A DNA stretch of 64,000 nucleotides from Thamnaconus septentrionalis (GCA_009823395.1 CM020514.1:561467-625466); one strand, 5' to 3'. Positions 32,424 through 43,599 are shown, numbered from the stretch's first letter. A program made the numbers and translations. Notes: generated by a model from the sequence alone, not told the origin.

Positions 32424-33106
32424 GTATCACGTTATAATGTGATAGTTTCACGTTTTTACGTGATAATTTTTTACGTTTTAACGTAAAAGTATCACGTTTT
32501 TACGTGATACTTTCATGTTATAACATAATACTTTCACCTTTTTACGTGATCATTTTTTACGTTTTAACGTAAAAGTATCACGTTATAACGTGATAGTTTC
32601 ACGTTTTTACGTGATACTTTCATGTTATAATGTGATAGTTTCACGTTTTTACGTGGTAATTTTTTACGTTTTAACTTAAAAGTATCACGTTTTTACGTGA
32701 TACTTTCATGTTATAACGTAATACTTTCACGTTTTTACGTTTTAACGTAAAAGTATCACGTTATAACGTGATCATTTTTTACGTTTTTACGTGATCATTT
32801 TTTACGTTTTAACATAAAAGTATCACGTTATAACGTGATAGTTTCACGTTTTTACGTGATACTTTCATGTTATAACGTGATTGTTTCACGTTTTTACGTG
32901 ATCATTTTTTACGTTTTAACGTAAAAGTATCACGTTAAAACGTGATTTAACGTAAAGATTTTTCACGTTTTAACGTGATAATTTTCGCGTTTTTACGTGA
33001 TAATGTTACGTTAAAATGTAAAAAAATTATCACGTTAAAACGTGATTTAACGTAAAGATATTTCACATTTTAACCTGATAATTTTCGCGTTTTTACGTGA
33101 TAATGT
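32424..33106. repeat. ACGT-centred palindrome array
   Basis: About 680 bp is built almost only from short palindromes such as TATCACGTTATAACGTGATA and TTTTACGTTTTAACGTAAAA. Paired ACGT cores lie 8 bp apart, and pairs recur about every 21-23 bp. The last part holds two longer, about 80-bp repeats (32926-33006 and 33026-33106). The whole region can fold on itself in many ways. Confidence 0.95.
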
Positions 33107-33161
33107 TGACATAATTTCATAATGAATCTAAACTAAATGGAGTGAGGCAAACGGAGGCACC

Positions 33162-33300
33162 ATGTCTCGTCTGCATGAGTTGATTGAACTGTATTTTAAA
33201 CTTGGTTTGAGGCATGGAGAGATATTGAATTTATTAAGCAGCATCAATGAAATGAACATAAGTTTGCGTACTTTGAGGAGGATTTTGAGATGTATGTGTT
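33162..33300 (+). pseudogene. transposase N-terminal helix-turn-helix remnant
   Basis: The frame starting at the ATG at 33162 reads MSRLHELIELYFKLGLRHGE, ILNLLSSINEMNISLRTLRR, then ILRCM. The pattern YFxLGxxxxEIL...ISLRTLxRIL is the N-terminal helix-turn-helix region of fish integrase-core transposases. Downstream similarity stops after about 46 codons and no DDE core follows. It identifies the likely parent family of this element. Confidence 0.6.
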
Positions 33301-33690
33301 GGAACTCGCAGCTCGTCCATAGTTGGAGGGAAATACTTGATAGCGTTTCTTTCTTTAATAACTTTTCTTTATTATATATATCACATGAAAACTTTCGTGG
33401 ACAGAGCTCTTCTTTCACGGTATCGAAACATCCCATAATACAACAGAGAACAACAAAACGCGCTCATACACCTTTATTGGCGTTAGTGGATCATGTGACC
33501 CCCACTGGCTGATTAACTTCAAAATAAAATCATGAAACAAAATAATATGAGAACATACAAAATCCAACAGTATGGGATTGTATCGTAGGAAGAATGAATC
33601 CGACCCGATTGAAGTTGCGTCGTTTTCTCATTGATCAGCTGGAGGGGCACAGAAGGCTCCAATCCAAGTTCCACCATCTCAACTGCATCC

Positions 33691-33759
33691 TAATTTTCAC
33701 GTTATAACGTGAAAATTATCACGTAAAAACGTGAAACTATCACGTTATAACGTGATACT
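33691..33759. repeat. short right-hand palindrome array
   Basis: Inverted counterpart of the left array start, three ACGT pairs long, directly inside the right terminal repeat. Confidence 0.9.
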
Positions 33760-33819
33760 GAGCCCTGTTTTTTTTTTTTCTAGGGTGGCAGCAATACGCT
33801 TCCGTAGAACTGATATAAA

Positions 33820-34840
33820 TGGGACAAGGAAAAAAAATATGGACATCTTGAAACATCTGAGACAACAAACAGAACTAAAACATGGAAAGGAATGAGTTTT
33901 GTTTCTCAAGAATAAAAAAATACAAAATGCAACCATTCTTTAAAAAACATTTTATTCACTCACCTGCTGTTAGGAGACTTCTGCAAAAAAAATATATTGA
34001 CTAGAAAGGAGCTAAGAAAGTTATTGAGAGCGTTGTGGAAAAGAGCGAAGATACTGATGCAGAAATGCTGAGTAAATAAGCAATTTAATGAACAGAAATA
34101 AAAGATCGGATATCCGAGGCACAAACACAGTACAACCAACAGAACAGATGCAACAAGTGCAAGAGCTCAAATGAATGCGAGTGCAAGTGCGAAGAGTAAA
34201 GGAAGAAGAAGGTCCTTTATACAGTGGACCGGGAGGGGACAAGATAAGGAAGAAGGAGGAGGAAGAAGAGAGGAAAACATGACCGGGAGAGGACAAGACA
34301 AGGAGGAAGGACAGAGGAAGACAAAACAACAAATCTACGACTAGTGGACCAATTTCACAGCTCATATCCTGCACAGGGGAATCATGAGATTCGGGGACAA
34401 AGGACCCCATAGAGTGACAAGCAAAAACAAAGTGAATACGATGCGTACATGTGTAGCAGATAACAAAAGACTCCTACATGGGTAACTATAGTCATGAGCG
34501 CCTGAGCGTCATGCGCACTACATGTGGTCAATACACATGTGGTCACTACATGATGGCCCCATGGCTACTATGACCCTAACAGATTACACGTGCTACTAGT
34601 GATCATACAACATAAACTAGGATAAAGAATAGCACAAGAATACTTTTCCATTACATTAGCTAATATAGTGTAGTCATTAGGCACCTCATGCGTTCTAAAA
34701 ATCATTCTTCTTGCATTCTGCGTGCAACGACTACATTTTATAACCTTTCTGTGCAGACGTTTATGTTAAAAGTTGACCGGGAGCCAAACCGAGTCGAACT
34801 TATTGACAGCCGGGAAAACAGGGAGGGGTGAGTTAACAGT
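33820..34840. other. No gene recognised
   Basis: A/G-rich stretch around 34190-34330 (GGAAGAAG-type) and otherwise ordinary AT-rich sequence. Confidence 0.5.
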
Positions 34841-34998
34841 AAATGAAGATAATGAAATACTGTCTAATTGTAGACGGTCATACATGCGGTAGCTTTCAGA
34901 TAACCTTTATTTTGGTACACGGGCAACATTTATACTGCTTTGACCGTGGAACCGAACCACAGGGACTGGGTGTTCGGTTCTCTCTCCACACCGAGTAT

Positions 34999-35021
34999 GC
35001 CGTGTGTGTGTGTGTGTGTGT
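34999..35021. repeat. GT microsatellite
   Basis: Eleven or so GT dinucleotides in a region with no confirmed exon. Confidence 0.9.
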
Positions 35022-36406
35022 GGGCAACGTGCGTGCGGCGGCGGCCATTGAGCCTCATGAAAATTGTGCCGTTATCCATTTGTCTTGAGTTTTCCAAAAT
35101 GTAATATCTTGTCAACTCTGTAACAACCAGCATGGTTTGATTTCTGTTGTACATCATTCTTCTTGCCATTTTTCTCAAGCAATGCTGTTTCCTGTGGAAT
35201 TTAAGGAAGTGAGCAAATGGGTCAGGGTACCACAGACTGACGATATGTATGATTATCCTCAATTTCTCCAAGCAGGTAATTCTATTTTCCTCTTCATTTC
35301 TGGCTTTTATGACTTTCACTGTCTTGTGTTGAATTTAAAATCATGTTGTCAGGACCCTCAGTGTCGTTCTCATTTCTATGTCAGTGCTGTCGAAATTCAG
35401 CTTGCCAGCTTTTACTTCTTTAACCCTAAGGGATTCTGCAAGGGTAGAAGTGGATTCAGACATATTTGATGAACCTTTGAGGTCGTCAGAGGTGCCTTTG
35501 CTGAAGAGGGCAATGGTATATATATATATATATATATGTAAAAAAAAAAATCTCAATGCAAATGAACAGTTCAATATAATTTGTAGCAAATGTAGTTCTG
35601 ATGTTAGTTTGGTAAACTAAGTTATACAACACAATATTGTGTGTTCACAGACGACAGCATTGAAGAGTCTTCTTCAGAGGGTTCATCTTTATCAGAGTGG
35701 TTGCCAACACATGCATCCCAGGGGTCAACGTCATCATCAGGTTCAGACTCAACAGTAATACTGGAATCTACAAAAGCTTGGAAAAGACAATTGATTGAAG
35801 GACCCCCGAGAGCAGCCTTGCAAGTAACGTAGGTCATTTTATTGCTAAGATTTGATGGACTGTAACTGATGCGGTCATTGCATTAATTGCCTTTGAGTAA
35901 CAAACTGACTTGTAGCTACTACATTTTAGAAAATGAAGTTGAACATTGAAAGTGCCAAATACCCATGACATGCTGAAGTTTCAATGTGTGAAACTCACAC
36001 TTTGTTTTCAGATGGTGAAAGTGGCTTTGCATTCAAAGCCAGGTGGTGACCAAATATTAAAAGAATATGAGAAAACAAACTGCCTTGCTGATGGAACTAG
36101 ACGAAGGATGCTGAACATACTTGTGGCAGACGTGGTAGAGTCACATGGCTAAGTTATTATGATGCATGAGTTTTTACTAATAGTCATTATTTCAGTTGTA
36201 AATGATCTCTTTTTCTAATTTTTAGAAATGATTTTTCTTTTTGATAAGGAGACACTTCAATTATGCTTCTGTCTTGTTTCAGGAGGGTCCCTCCAGTTAA
36301 TGTCCGCATCACATATGCACTTGGTATTATAACCTTGTTCCCAAACCTGAAGGACCCAGATTCAAAGCTAGGTTATGTAAGTAATGACATTAACATGTGT
36401 CCATGA

Positions 36407-37019
36407 TAGGGCTGTCCCGATCCGATATTGATATCGGATATCGGTCCGATATCAGCCAAAAAAGGAATATCGGATTATATCGGACGTCATCTTAAGTCTC
36501 CGATAGAAAGCAGTCCATTCTACTCCGGCAAAAAAAGAATCTCCACATCATGCTGGGACTGCAGAAAGTGGAGATGGAGGAGTCAGGGTCATCACGAGTT
36601 TAGTTAACTGACAATATTGTTTTGTTGTTTTTTTGTTCCTGCTCTCAGATGTTTTCAGAATACACGAGCAGTAAACTTGTTAATTTGTTTTCAATTGTTT
36701 GCACCATAAGTTATTTGGGTCATTGTTAACGGCCTCCTGATTTATTTTTTTATTTATTTTTTCTATTCCGCAGTTTTTTTAATAATTGTTAATAATAAGT
36801 GGTATGTTCTCCAATACAACTGTTTTTGACTCTTATTCTCTGTTTGAGTAATATCACTTGATGCTGCCTTTTTTAACACTCCACACTACATAATAAATAA
36901 TGAAAGTATGTTTCATTTATAGCATGCTGATATCGGATTGATATCAGTATCGGCCGATATTCAAGGTTGAAATATCGGTATCGTATCAGAAGTGAAAATA
37001 TAGTATCGGGACAGCCCTT
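36407..37019. mobile_element. hAT non-autonomous element, TSD GTCCATGA
   Basis: It begins TAGGGCTGTCCCGATCC and ends GGGACAGCCCTT; perfect duplications GTCCATGA flank it (36399-36406, 37020-37027). Subterminal GATATCGG/CCGATATC motifs repeat at both ends. 613 bp with no coding capacity. It lies in an intron of unit A, just after the exon ending SKLGY. Confidence 0.93.
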
Positions 37020-37702
37020 GTCCATGATCTTGTTGCTTTTATTTTTCAGTGCAGTCAAATGAGGTGAGATCAGGTGACAAGCAGTTATCTGTCTGAACTG
37101 AACACGTCATGTGTCTCCACAGTATCGCTGCCTGTTCTTAAATAGGTTTAAGATGAGCTTTTTTTTGTGTTCATCAATAGGAGCATTTCTATGATCACCA
37201 GAGTGGTTCCGGTTACCTGGCATGGAGGTTGAAAACAGTTCAACCAAACTCTCACTAAGGGCTCAAGAAATCCAAGGCCACTTTTCAAGGTGGCTGTTTG
37301 CTTTATTTTCACCTAATGTACAAATGAAATTATTGAGAGCTTTCGCTATCCTGACTTTTGATCACTCTTCCTAAGACTCATCGCGACATGCATTCAACTG
37401 TGACACAGCTGTCAGGTGATGAATGTAAGGAAGCTGTGTCGGTGATGAGCTACTCATCCGACAAGGCCCTAGTGAAAGATAAAATGAAGGCAACATTTGA
37501 GTACAGACAGAAGGTGGTTAAAGACCCAGCCACAGCCTCCACTATCCTGGACCTTTTTCCAAGATTCCTAGATACATCAGGTTTGGTAGGACATCAAATT
37601 AATTTTTGATTGCTTTGTGGTTTGCCTTCTAAGAGTTTGCTTGCAGTGTTTTTTTGAAATGTTGTGCATTGTCTTACAGATTGATCAAGACTTTACAATG
37701 CT

Positions 37703-37802
37703 GGGCCCAGTAGGCCCAGTTGGTTCTCTCTGATTGTATAAAGCGCTTTGAGACGCCATTGGTTGTGATTTAGCGCTGTACAAATAAAAGTTTATTATTA
37801 TT
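37703..37802 (+). mobile_element. L2-type LINE tail (100 bp), TSD AATGCT
   Basis: Only the 3' tail is present (GGTTCTCTCTGATTGTATAA, then AAGCGCTTTGAGACGCC and GTACAAATAAA with a few ATT units), the same tail as at 25.56-25.63 kb. AATGCT occurs on both sides (37697-37702, 37803-37808). It sits within an exon of unit A: FTML before it is followed by FGGDVSGKFLAKW after it in the same frame if one AATGCT is dropped. Confidence 0.85.
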
Positions 37803-38233
37803 AATGCTCTTTGGTGGAGATGTGTCTGGGAAATTCCTTGCAAAATGGCCAACGTTCTTCAAACCAAGGGTCATTGCAAAAATCTACCTCAAAGTGTACA
37901 TATAGATGAGCTCCTTTTGTCTGCACAACAGGAGTTTGATGACGATGGTCAGTGGGAAAGGGGAGATTTCACACATCTTTAGGTCTTAGATTTGCACAAA
38001 GTGGAATTGGTCAATGCCAATGTTTGTCTTTTGGTCAATTCATCTAAAAATGTAGTCATTTGGAAAATTGTTGATCTTTTTTTCCCTACCTGGTCCTAAT
38101 AAGATTGTCATCTTTTTAAGTTAAAGTCATTTCTATGCTGTGTCATTCTCATCTTCAAGGATGGGACTGTGAGATGGCTGCCATCCTTTTGCTCCTACAC
38201 TTGTTACCTCCAACATCCAAGGGCAAGAAGAAG

Positions 38234-39758
38234 TAGTGATGCACCGATCCACTTTTTTTACTTCCGATACCGATACCAATATCTGAAGTTTAGTATCGGC
38301 CGATACCGATCCGATACCGATACAGAAAAACAGCATTGAATCACCTAACAAATTATGTCTTGTTGTTTAGAAAAAACTGTCTTTTTGTGCAAGGCAATGT
38401 CAGACTTTCCTCATTTTCTAAAAACAAATAAAATAATCCAGATGTACTGAAAAACTTATTTAATACTGTGTACCAGTACAGTAATTCAAAATAAACAAAT
38501 AGCTTACTAGCTTTGTCAAAGTCAAACATGAAAAAATATATAATATATAATAAATATCTCCCTGTTCAGTCAGTGCAATTAGGAGTATAACACAAAATGT
38601 AAAATGAAAGAGAAGCTGAAACTTGGAAAAAAAAAAGCATCTTGGTCAAACAACATGAAAAAGGAACAAACCCTCTTTAAAATGGTTCAGTCAGTGCAAT
38701 TAGGAATTCAAAGTGCAATGTAAAATAAATAGTAAAGGAGCTGAAATTGAGAAACAAAACAATAGCTTCATGAGCTTGAATGGCAGATATTCAAAGTAAA
38801 CAGCAATCAGCTACAACGGTGTAGTGAAATTGTGCAAACAGAACTTTAACACCCATTATAAAACCAGCTGAATAACAGAATAGCTTCAATATATTGGTAA
38901 AGAAAAAGAAAAAAAGTCGGAGGTAACGTGTTTTGTCTCCCACATGCAACAGCATCACTCACAGCGCGCTGTGAGAGAAGTCCCCCGTTGACTACCAGCT
39001 GCATTGTATGTGCGACGCAGCCCACACTACGCACTCCCATGTTGTCCATCGCCTTTCTCGTGTTGCTAGTATTGTCCCTCAGAATCACATGGACTTTGCT
39101 CAACGGAATTTGCCACTTGTCAAACATATCCTTCAGGCTAGCGGCAATTGCCTCGCTCGTGTGTGACCCACGAAAGTTCGCTGCATTTAACATTGCACAG
39201 CGTAGAACGAAACTCTCATACAGCCAGTGTGCTGTTACGTCGGAGCTCCAGATATCGGTTGTAAAGCTAAACGCTTTGACATATTTTATGTCCTCCAGTA
39301 TGTTTGCACACTTTACTGTAAAGTTCAGGTAGAGCCGCCTCGGACAAATATTTTCGGCCGTTTTTTTTTTTTTTTTATTCAGTTCGACGAACTCAGCGTG
39401 CTCTTTCGGGTGAAATCTCTGGAGATGTTGAATTAAGTTAGCTGTGTTGAAGCTAGAAGTTTTACTACCGCCTCTCGGAACATTAATGGTGCAGATATTG
39501 CACGTAGCCGTGGAAAGTAGTTCCAGACGGCGGATCCTTTCGCTCGCTCCACTTTGAAAACCGTGTCAACTGCGTCAACCGCACGGCCGCCGCTCTGTCG
39601 CAGACGTCACTCGCATCGCACAGCATAGAAATACACAGAACGGAACTGCTCCTATGGATCGGGCCATTGGATCGGCTCATTGTCACCGATACCCGATCTA
39701 GAATTTTATTCAGTATCGGATCCGATACCGATCCCTGTATCGGATCGGTGCATCCCTA
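38234..39758 (-). mobile_element. hAT transposon with BED finger, TSD AGAAGAAG
   Basis: It begins TAGTGATGCACCGATCC and ends GGATCGGTGCATCCCTA, terminal inverted repeats of about 17 bp plus GATACCGATAC-type subterminal motifs. Perfect AGAAGAAG duplications (38226-38233, 39759-39766) flank it. It interrupts an exon of unit A between GKKK and LSKKSTSD in frame. Internally it carries a decayed hAT transposase on the minus strand. Confidence 0.93.
38846..39500 (-). pseudogene. hAT transposase, N-terminal half
   Basis: Read from 39500 downward: a BED-type zinc finger (CNIC...NLIQHLQRFHPKEHAEFVEL), then, with frame changes, AANFRGSHTSEAIAASLKDM and VHVILRDNTSNTRKAMDNMG, followed by SVGCVAHTMQLVV. 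That last part is the start of the hAT RNase H-like core with its first Asp (RDN). The remaining core and the dimerisation region are missing or unreadable. It is an internally deleted, dead copy. Confidence 0.8.
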
Positions 39759-42276
39759 AGAAGAAGTTGTCAAAGAAAAGCACATCAGATGCTGCTGACC
39801 GCCTGGTGAAATTCATGAGGGTTTGTGTATAGATTGTTATTTGAGTCTATTGTTCTTTGTCACTGTATTTGGTTGTCAAGGGTCAGTACATACTTTGAGT
39901 TGGCTGTGGGCTGCTTGAAAATGAGGAAATATTGCTACGTCGATTTTTCAACAAAGGATTTTTGTATTTATTGAAATTCATTGTATACATTTTAATTGAC
40001 TTCTATTTTATTGATTAATTTCTCTTCATCTCTCTCTCTTTCTCCCTCCCACAGGTGGGAAGAAGCATGAACACCTTCCTGAAGGAGACTGGCTCTGCTC
40101 AACCCTTTCTTCTGTGTGTTGGAGAGAGAAAGAACAGCATCCAGAATTTTGACATCATCCTGGACCAAAAGATGATCCCCTGTGCGACGCAGTCCGGAGT
40201 TGCTGCCTTTGATGAGCTCTTCAAGGCACATTTTGCTTTTTCTGTGTCCTACGATGAAGGGTTGCGCAACTTCTACACATTCATTCAGACCACTGTGATG
40301 TTCGCAGTGTGAAGGAGAGTCCTCGTGTCAAGGAAATCAGAGCAAGAATTCTTCACAGCGCTGTTTGAGGAGGAACACATCTTGAACGTCTTCACCAATG
40401 TTGACTTGTTACATCTGCAAGGTACCCCACACAAGTTGTTCACTGTTATTTAGACATATGAAGTTTCAGCATTGTTTGTACCCTGGCAAATCTTTGCGTC
40501 TTCACTGTGGAGAGCCTGGATGTTGTCTTGTTTTTTGCACATACTCTGGTTACAAGCGTCACTTGTCACGAGCACATGGAGATAGTAATGATTCTCATCC
40601 CCTTTGAGCTCGTAGCTAGTGTTGGAGTTGGACCTGCAGTTTCACAGCCAGTAAATGTGCATCCTCTTGTGACTGTCAGTGCACACAGTCCAGTTGATGA
40701 AAAGAAAGTCCTAGACATGTGCAGCTCTATGGTGGCGCAAGTGCAAGCCTCAGGACTTCCTGAAAGCGCTGTACAATCTTTAGTTGGGTCAATGGAGGAA
40801 CTGCTTAATGATATTCATACTCGTGCAAAAGAAGCTGTTGTAGAGTGTTTGTCATCTGGTGCTTCAAATAAAGCCTTAAAGCAAGTTGAAAATTGTTTTG
40901 AGCAGCTTGAAAATGCGTTTTCATGTCTTAACACAGAATCTAAAAGAAGAAAACATTTTGAAGAAAAATGGAAAATAGTTGAACCTGTAGAATATATTCT
41001 TGCTGTGCGATTTGACATGCGCAGAGATAAAACAACAGCAAGTGCCTGTCGATGATAAATTCATGTATGTAGCAATTATTGGATCTCTTTCATCTATGTT
41101 GAGGAACAGTTCACTTTGGAACAGTTTCCAAAAAGCAAAAGCACAACTGGATGGTTTTTACAGAGAGGCAAATGATGGCTCTTACTTCAAGAATCACAAT
41201 TTATTCTCACAGCAAGAAAATGCTCTTCAGATCCAGCTATGCTACGATGATTTTGAAACAGCTAATCCATTAGCTTCAAAAAAAGGAGTGCACAAACTTG
41301 GCTGTATTTGTTTTATTTGGAGAAATCTTAATTCTGTGAACATTCACCTTGTAGCCCTTTTTCACTCAGAGGATTTAAAGAAGTATGGGTTTGATCCCAT
41401 TTTGAAGCCACTCGTTGATGATATTAAGGTTTTGGAGACTTTTGGAATGCAGGTGCCTTTTTCAGCCGTACCTTTGAAAGGTACAGTTTTTCAAGTTACT
41501 GGTGACAACTTAGCTTTACATGGCCTTTTTGGTTTTGTTGAATCATTTAATGCAAATTATTGTTGTAGATTTTGTTGAACAGACAAGACAGAGTTGCAAT
41601 CCGTTTTTAGTGAAGATCATCCAGGTTTAACTCTCTGTTCTAAAGAACTTCATCAGGAGCACTGTGTTGCCATTCAGCAAAATCCTGCTTTGCCTTCTAC
41701 GTTTGGTGTCAAAAAAACCTGTGTTTCAAAGAAACTTGTGTTTCAGTACTTGATCAAAAACGACATATCCCTTATTTCATTATCGGAGAGAATTGAGAGC
41801 TTTAACTATGGCTACACACAAAGAAGGAACAGGCCAAGTGGGCTGAAACTTGATGACACTGGCAATAGTCTCGGTCTCAATGCCATTCAGTCATGGTGCC
41901 TCATTGGCAACACTCCATTGATATTTGGAGATTTAGTTGGCAGAGATGATGGCCATTGGAACTTGCTCTTGCTTTTAATTCAAAATTCTAACTATTGTTT
42001 TTTTCCCCTATTGTAACCCATGGTATGAGCTACTATTTGAAGCATTTGATTTCTGATCATCAGCGGCTCTTTAAATCTCTCTTCCCGGAACTAAATTTGA
42101 TCCCAAAACACCACTTCATGATACATTAGCCAAGGTGTATCCGAAAAATTGGTCCACTCTTACACATGTGGTGCATGAGGTTTGAAGGAAAAAATGACAA
42201 AAACACTGGTTAAGAAACACCAAAATCAGTTGGCTTTTCATTTTGAGAATTTTTCTTTTAAAAGATTACAATTTGG

Positions 42277-43112
42277 CCCCATTACGTGACAAAGACCAGG
42301 GAACTGGTGGTGGACCTAAAGAGGACCAAGTCTCCCGTGACCCCAGTTTCCATCCAGGGGGCCTGTGTGGACACTGTGGAGGAATACAAATATCTGGGAG
42401 TCCACATTGACAATAAACTGGACTGGGCTCGGAACACCGATGCCCTTTTTAAAAAGGGCCAGAGCCGCCTCTACTTCCTGAGGAGGCTCAGGTCATTGAA
42501 CATCTGCCGGACTATGCTGAGAATGTTTTATGAGTCTGTGGTCTCAAGTGCTATCTTGTTTGCTTTGGTGTGCTGGGGCAGCAGATTGAAGGTCGCAGAC
42601 TCAAACAGGCTCAACAAAGTCATCCGCAAAGCTGGTGACGTCATTGGAGTGAGGCTGGACTCCTTGGAGTCAGTGATGGAGAGACGTATGCTTGAGAAAC
42701 TGCAAAGTATTCTGGAAAATACCACCCACCCCCTCCATCAGTTCCTGGTCCAACACAGAAGCACACGGACCGGGAGACTTGGACTTCCCACCTCAAAGAC
42801 TGAGCGCCACAGAAGATCTTTTCTTCCTGTGGCAATTAAACTGTACAATTCCTCCTTGTAAAATCACTGTCTGCCATATACATCCAAAATTTGACAGTAT
42901 CTTATAGTTATATGCTCTTTATTTTATTTGAACTGTTAAATTTGCACTTGGCACTATGCCAATTTTTTCTGTCAGCTTCTTCAATTTCTATTGTTTTTAT
43001 TATTTTGACTTGGTTATTGCATGCTTCTATATTTTATGTACATTTCTCAAGTTGACTGGAACCCGTTAGGAAAAGAATTTCCCTCGGGATAAATAAAGTA
43101 TTTCTGATTACT
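42277..43112 (+). mobile_element. Rex1/Babar-like LINE, 5'-truncated 3' end
   Basis: A 5'-truncated non-LTR element inserted in the 3' part of unit B. It begins within ORF2 and ends at a 3' tail with CCCTCGGGATAAATAAAGTA, where unit B coding resumes at about 43113. ATTAC occurs at both borders but the exact ends are uncertain. Confidence 0.75.
42286..42861 (+). pseudogene. LINE ORF2 C-terminal fragment
   Basis: An open 191-codon remainder of reverse transcriptase C-terminal sequence: TKTRELVVDLKR, EYKYLGVHIDNKLDW, KKGQSRLYFLRRLRSLNICR, then ILFALVCWG and ERHRRSFLPVAIKLYNS. This is the thumb and post-RT region of CR1/L2/Rex1-group LINEs; the YADD catalytic motif lies in the missing part. The frame is intact, so insertion is recent relative to the decay of unit B. 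Confidence 0.8.
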
Positions 43113-43494
43113 GAAGTCATGGTCAGTAGTTTAGAAGGCAGTGAGGCACTGAGGGCACTTTTTGATGAGTCTTGTAATGTTAACACAACTTCCTGGGTCA
43201 AAAGTTATGGTACTGAATATCAGCTTGGGATGTATGTATGTTCAGGTGTTGAAAATGAGATGCCTTTGTTCAAAAAGATTGACTGTATAATTGTTTGCGA
43301 TGACAAGGCTTATCTATTAACATGGGATGTCTCTACAGTGTGTTTTGATGAACACTTGAGTGCGTTTTGTGTTGAGGAGACAACAGGTGTTTTTCAAGTG
43401 ATTTCTGTAGATGATCTGCTTTACTACAGACCTCATGATAGGCAATTTTCCTATCCTATCACACAGGAAGAAACCCTGACAGCAAGCACAACTG

Positions 43495-43520
43495 CCTGTG
43501 TGTGTGTGTGTGTGTGTGTT
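43495..43520. repeat. TG microsatellite at the end of unit B
   Basis: About 12 TG units directly after the last recognisable unit B coding. Confidence 0.9.
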
Positions 43521-43599
43521 TTTCTTGCTCACTTGGTTTTGTTCAAACAAAGACAACAAGAGAAGAAAGTGAGAAGCAGAAGGTGAAACTTTATTTTTA

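Larger units (their letters stand above)
32379..33806. mobile_element. TIR DNA transposon with palindrome arrays, TSD GAACTG (IS3EU-like, non-autonomous)
   Basis: Ends TACGGAAGCGCATTGCTGCC (32379) and its complement ...GCAATACGCTTCCGTA (to 33806) form inverted repeats of roughly 85-100 bp. These run through CCACCCTAG, an A-run and ACAGGGCTCAGTATCACG into the palindromic arrays. The 6-bp duplications GAACTG flank it at 32373-32378 and 33807-33812. The interior keeps a fragment resembling the N-terminus of integrase-core transposases. A 6-bp duplication fits what I recall of IS3EU elements. Size is 1428 bp, so it cannot encode its own transposase. Confidence 0.85.
34843..40373 (+). pseudogene. 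multi-exon unit A of an uncharacterised fish gene/transposon family
   Basis: Exon-like blocks on the plus strand, in order: about 35178-35275 (FPVEFKEVSKWVRVPQTDD), 35388-35517, 35650-35831 (Ser-rich, acidic), 36012-36149 (VKVALHSKPGGDQILKEYEK), 36283-36377 (RRVPPVNVRITYALGIITLF), 37180-37255 (EHFYDHQSGSGYLAWRLKTV), 37370-37580 (QLSGDECKEAVSVMSYSSDK), 37681-37990, 38140-39820 and 40055-40373 (SAQPFLLCVGERKNSIQNF, then SYDEGLRNFYTFIQTTV). I recall proteins with exactly this order as abundant, unnamed and often annotated near SAMD3-like in fish. No enzymatic motif is visible. Two exons are split by transposons, an intron by a third, and a frameshift near 40300 precedes the C-terminus RVKEIRARILHSAV. 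Unit B starts only about 25 bp later. Confidence 0.6.
40398..43480 (+). pseudogene. unit B: C2H2 fingers plus CACTA/EnSpm-like transposase
   Basis: Segments in order: two C2H2 fingers (CYICKVPHTSCSLLFRHMKFQH and CGEPGC...GYKRHLSRAH, 40401-40585), a helical linker (40620-41055), then the transposase domain with DKFMYVAIIGSLSSMLRN, QIQLCYDDFETANPLASKKG, HKLGCICFIWRNLN, TGDNLALHGLFGFVESF and a Cys-x-x-Cys-like NYCCRFC. Further 3' is IPKHHFM...GPLLHMWCMRFEGK (42090-42190). The C-terminus, FKKIDCIIVCDDKAYLLTWD, is at 43270-43330. Stops and frame shifts occur near 41040, 41578, 42016 and 42130, and a LINE splits the 3' part. Attribution to CACTA/EnSpm is from memory of fish relatives. It would bind and cut element ends in the nucleus; this copy is inactive. 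Confidence 0.6.

Noticed and set aside
32424..33106. The ACGT palindrome array as a CRISPR-like array
   Set aside because: Units are self-complementary, have no unique spacers, are short and lie within a TIR transposon in a vertebrate genome.
34021..34410. A 129-codon minus-strand frame rich in Ser/Leu
   Set aside because: It is a by-product of GGAAGAAG-type purine-rich sequence and has no homology I recognise.
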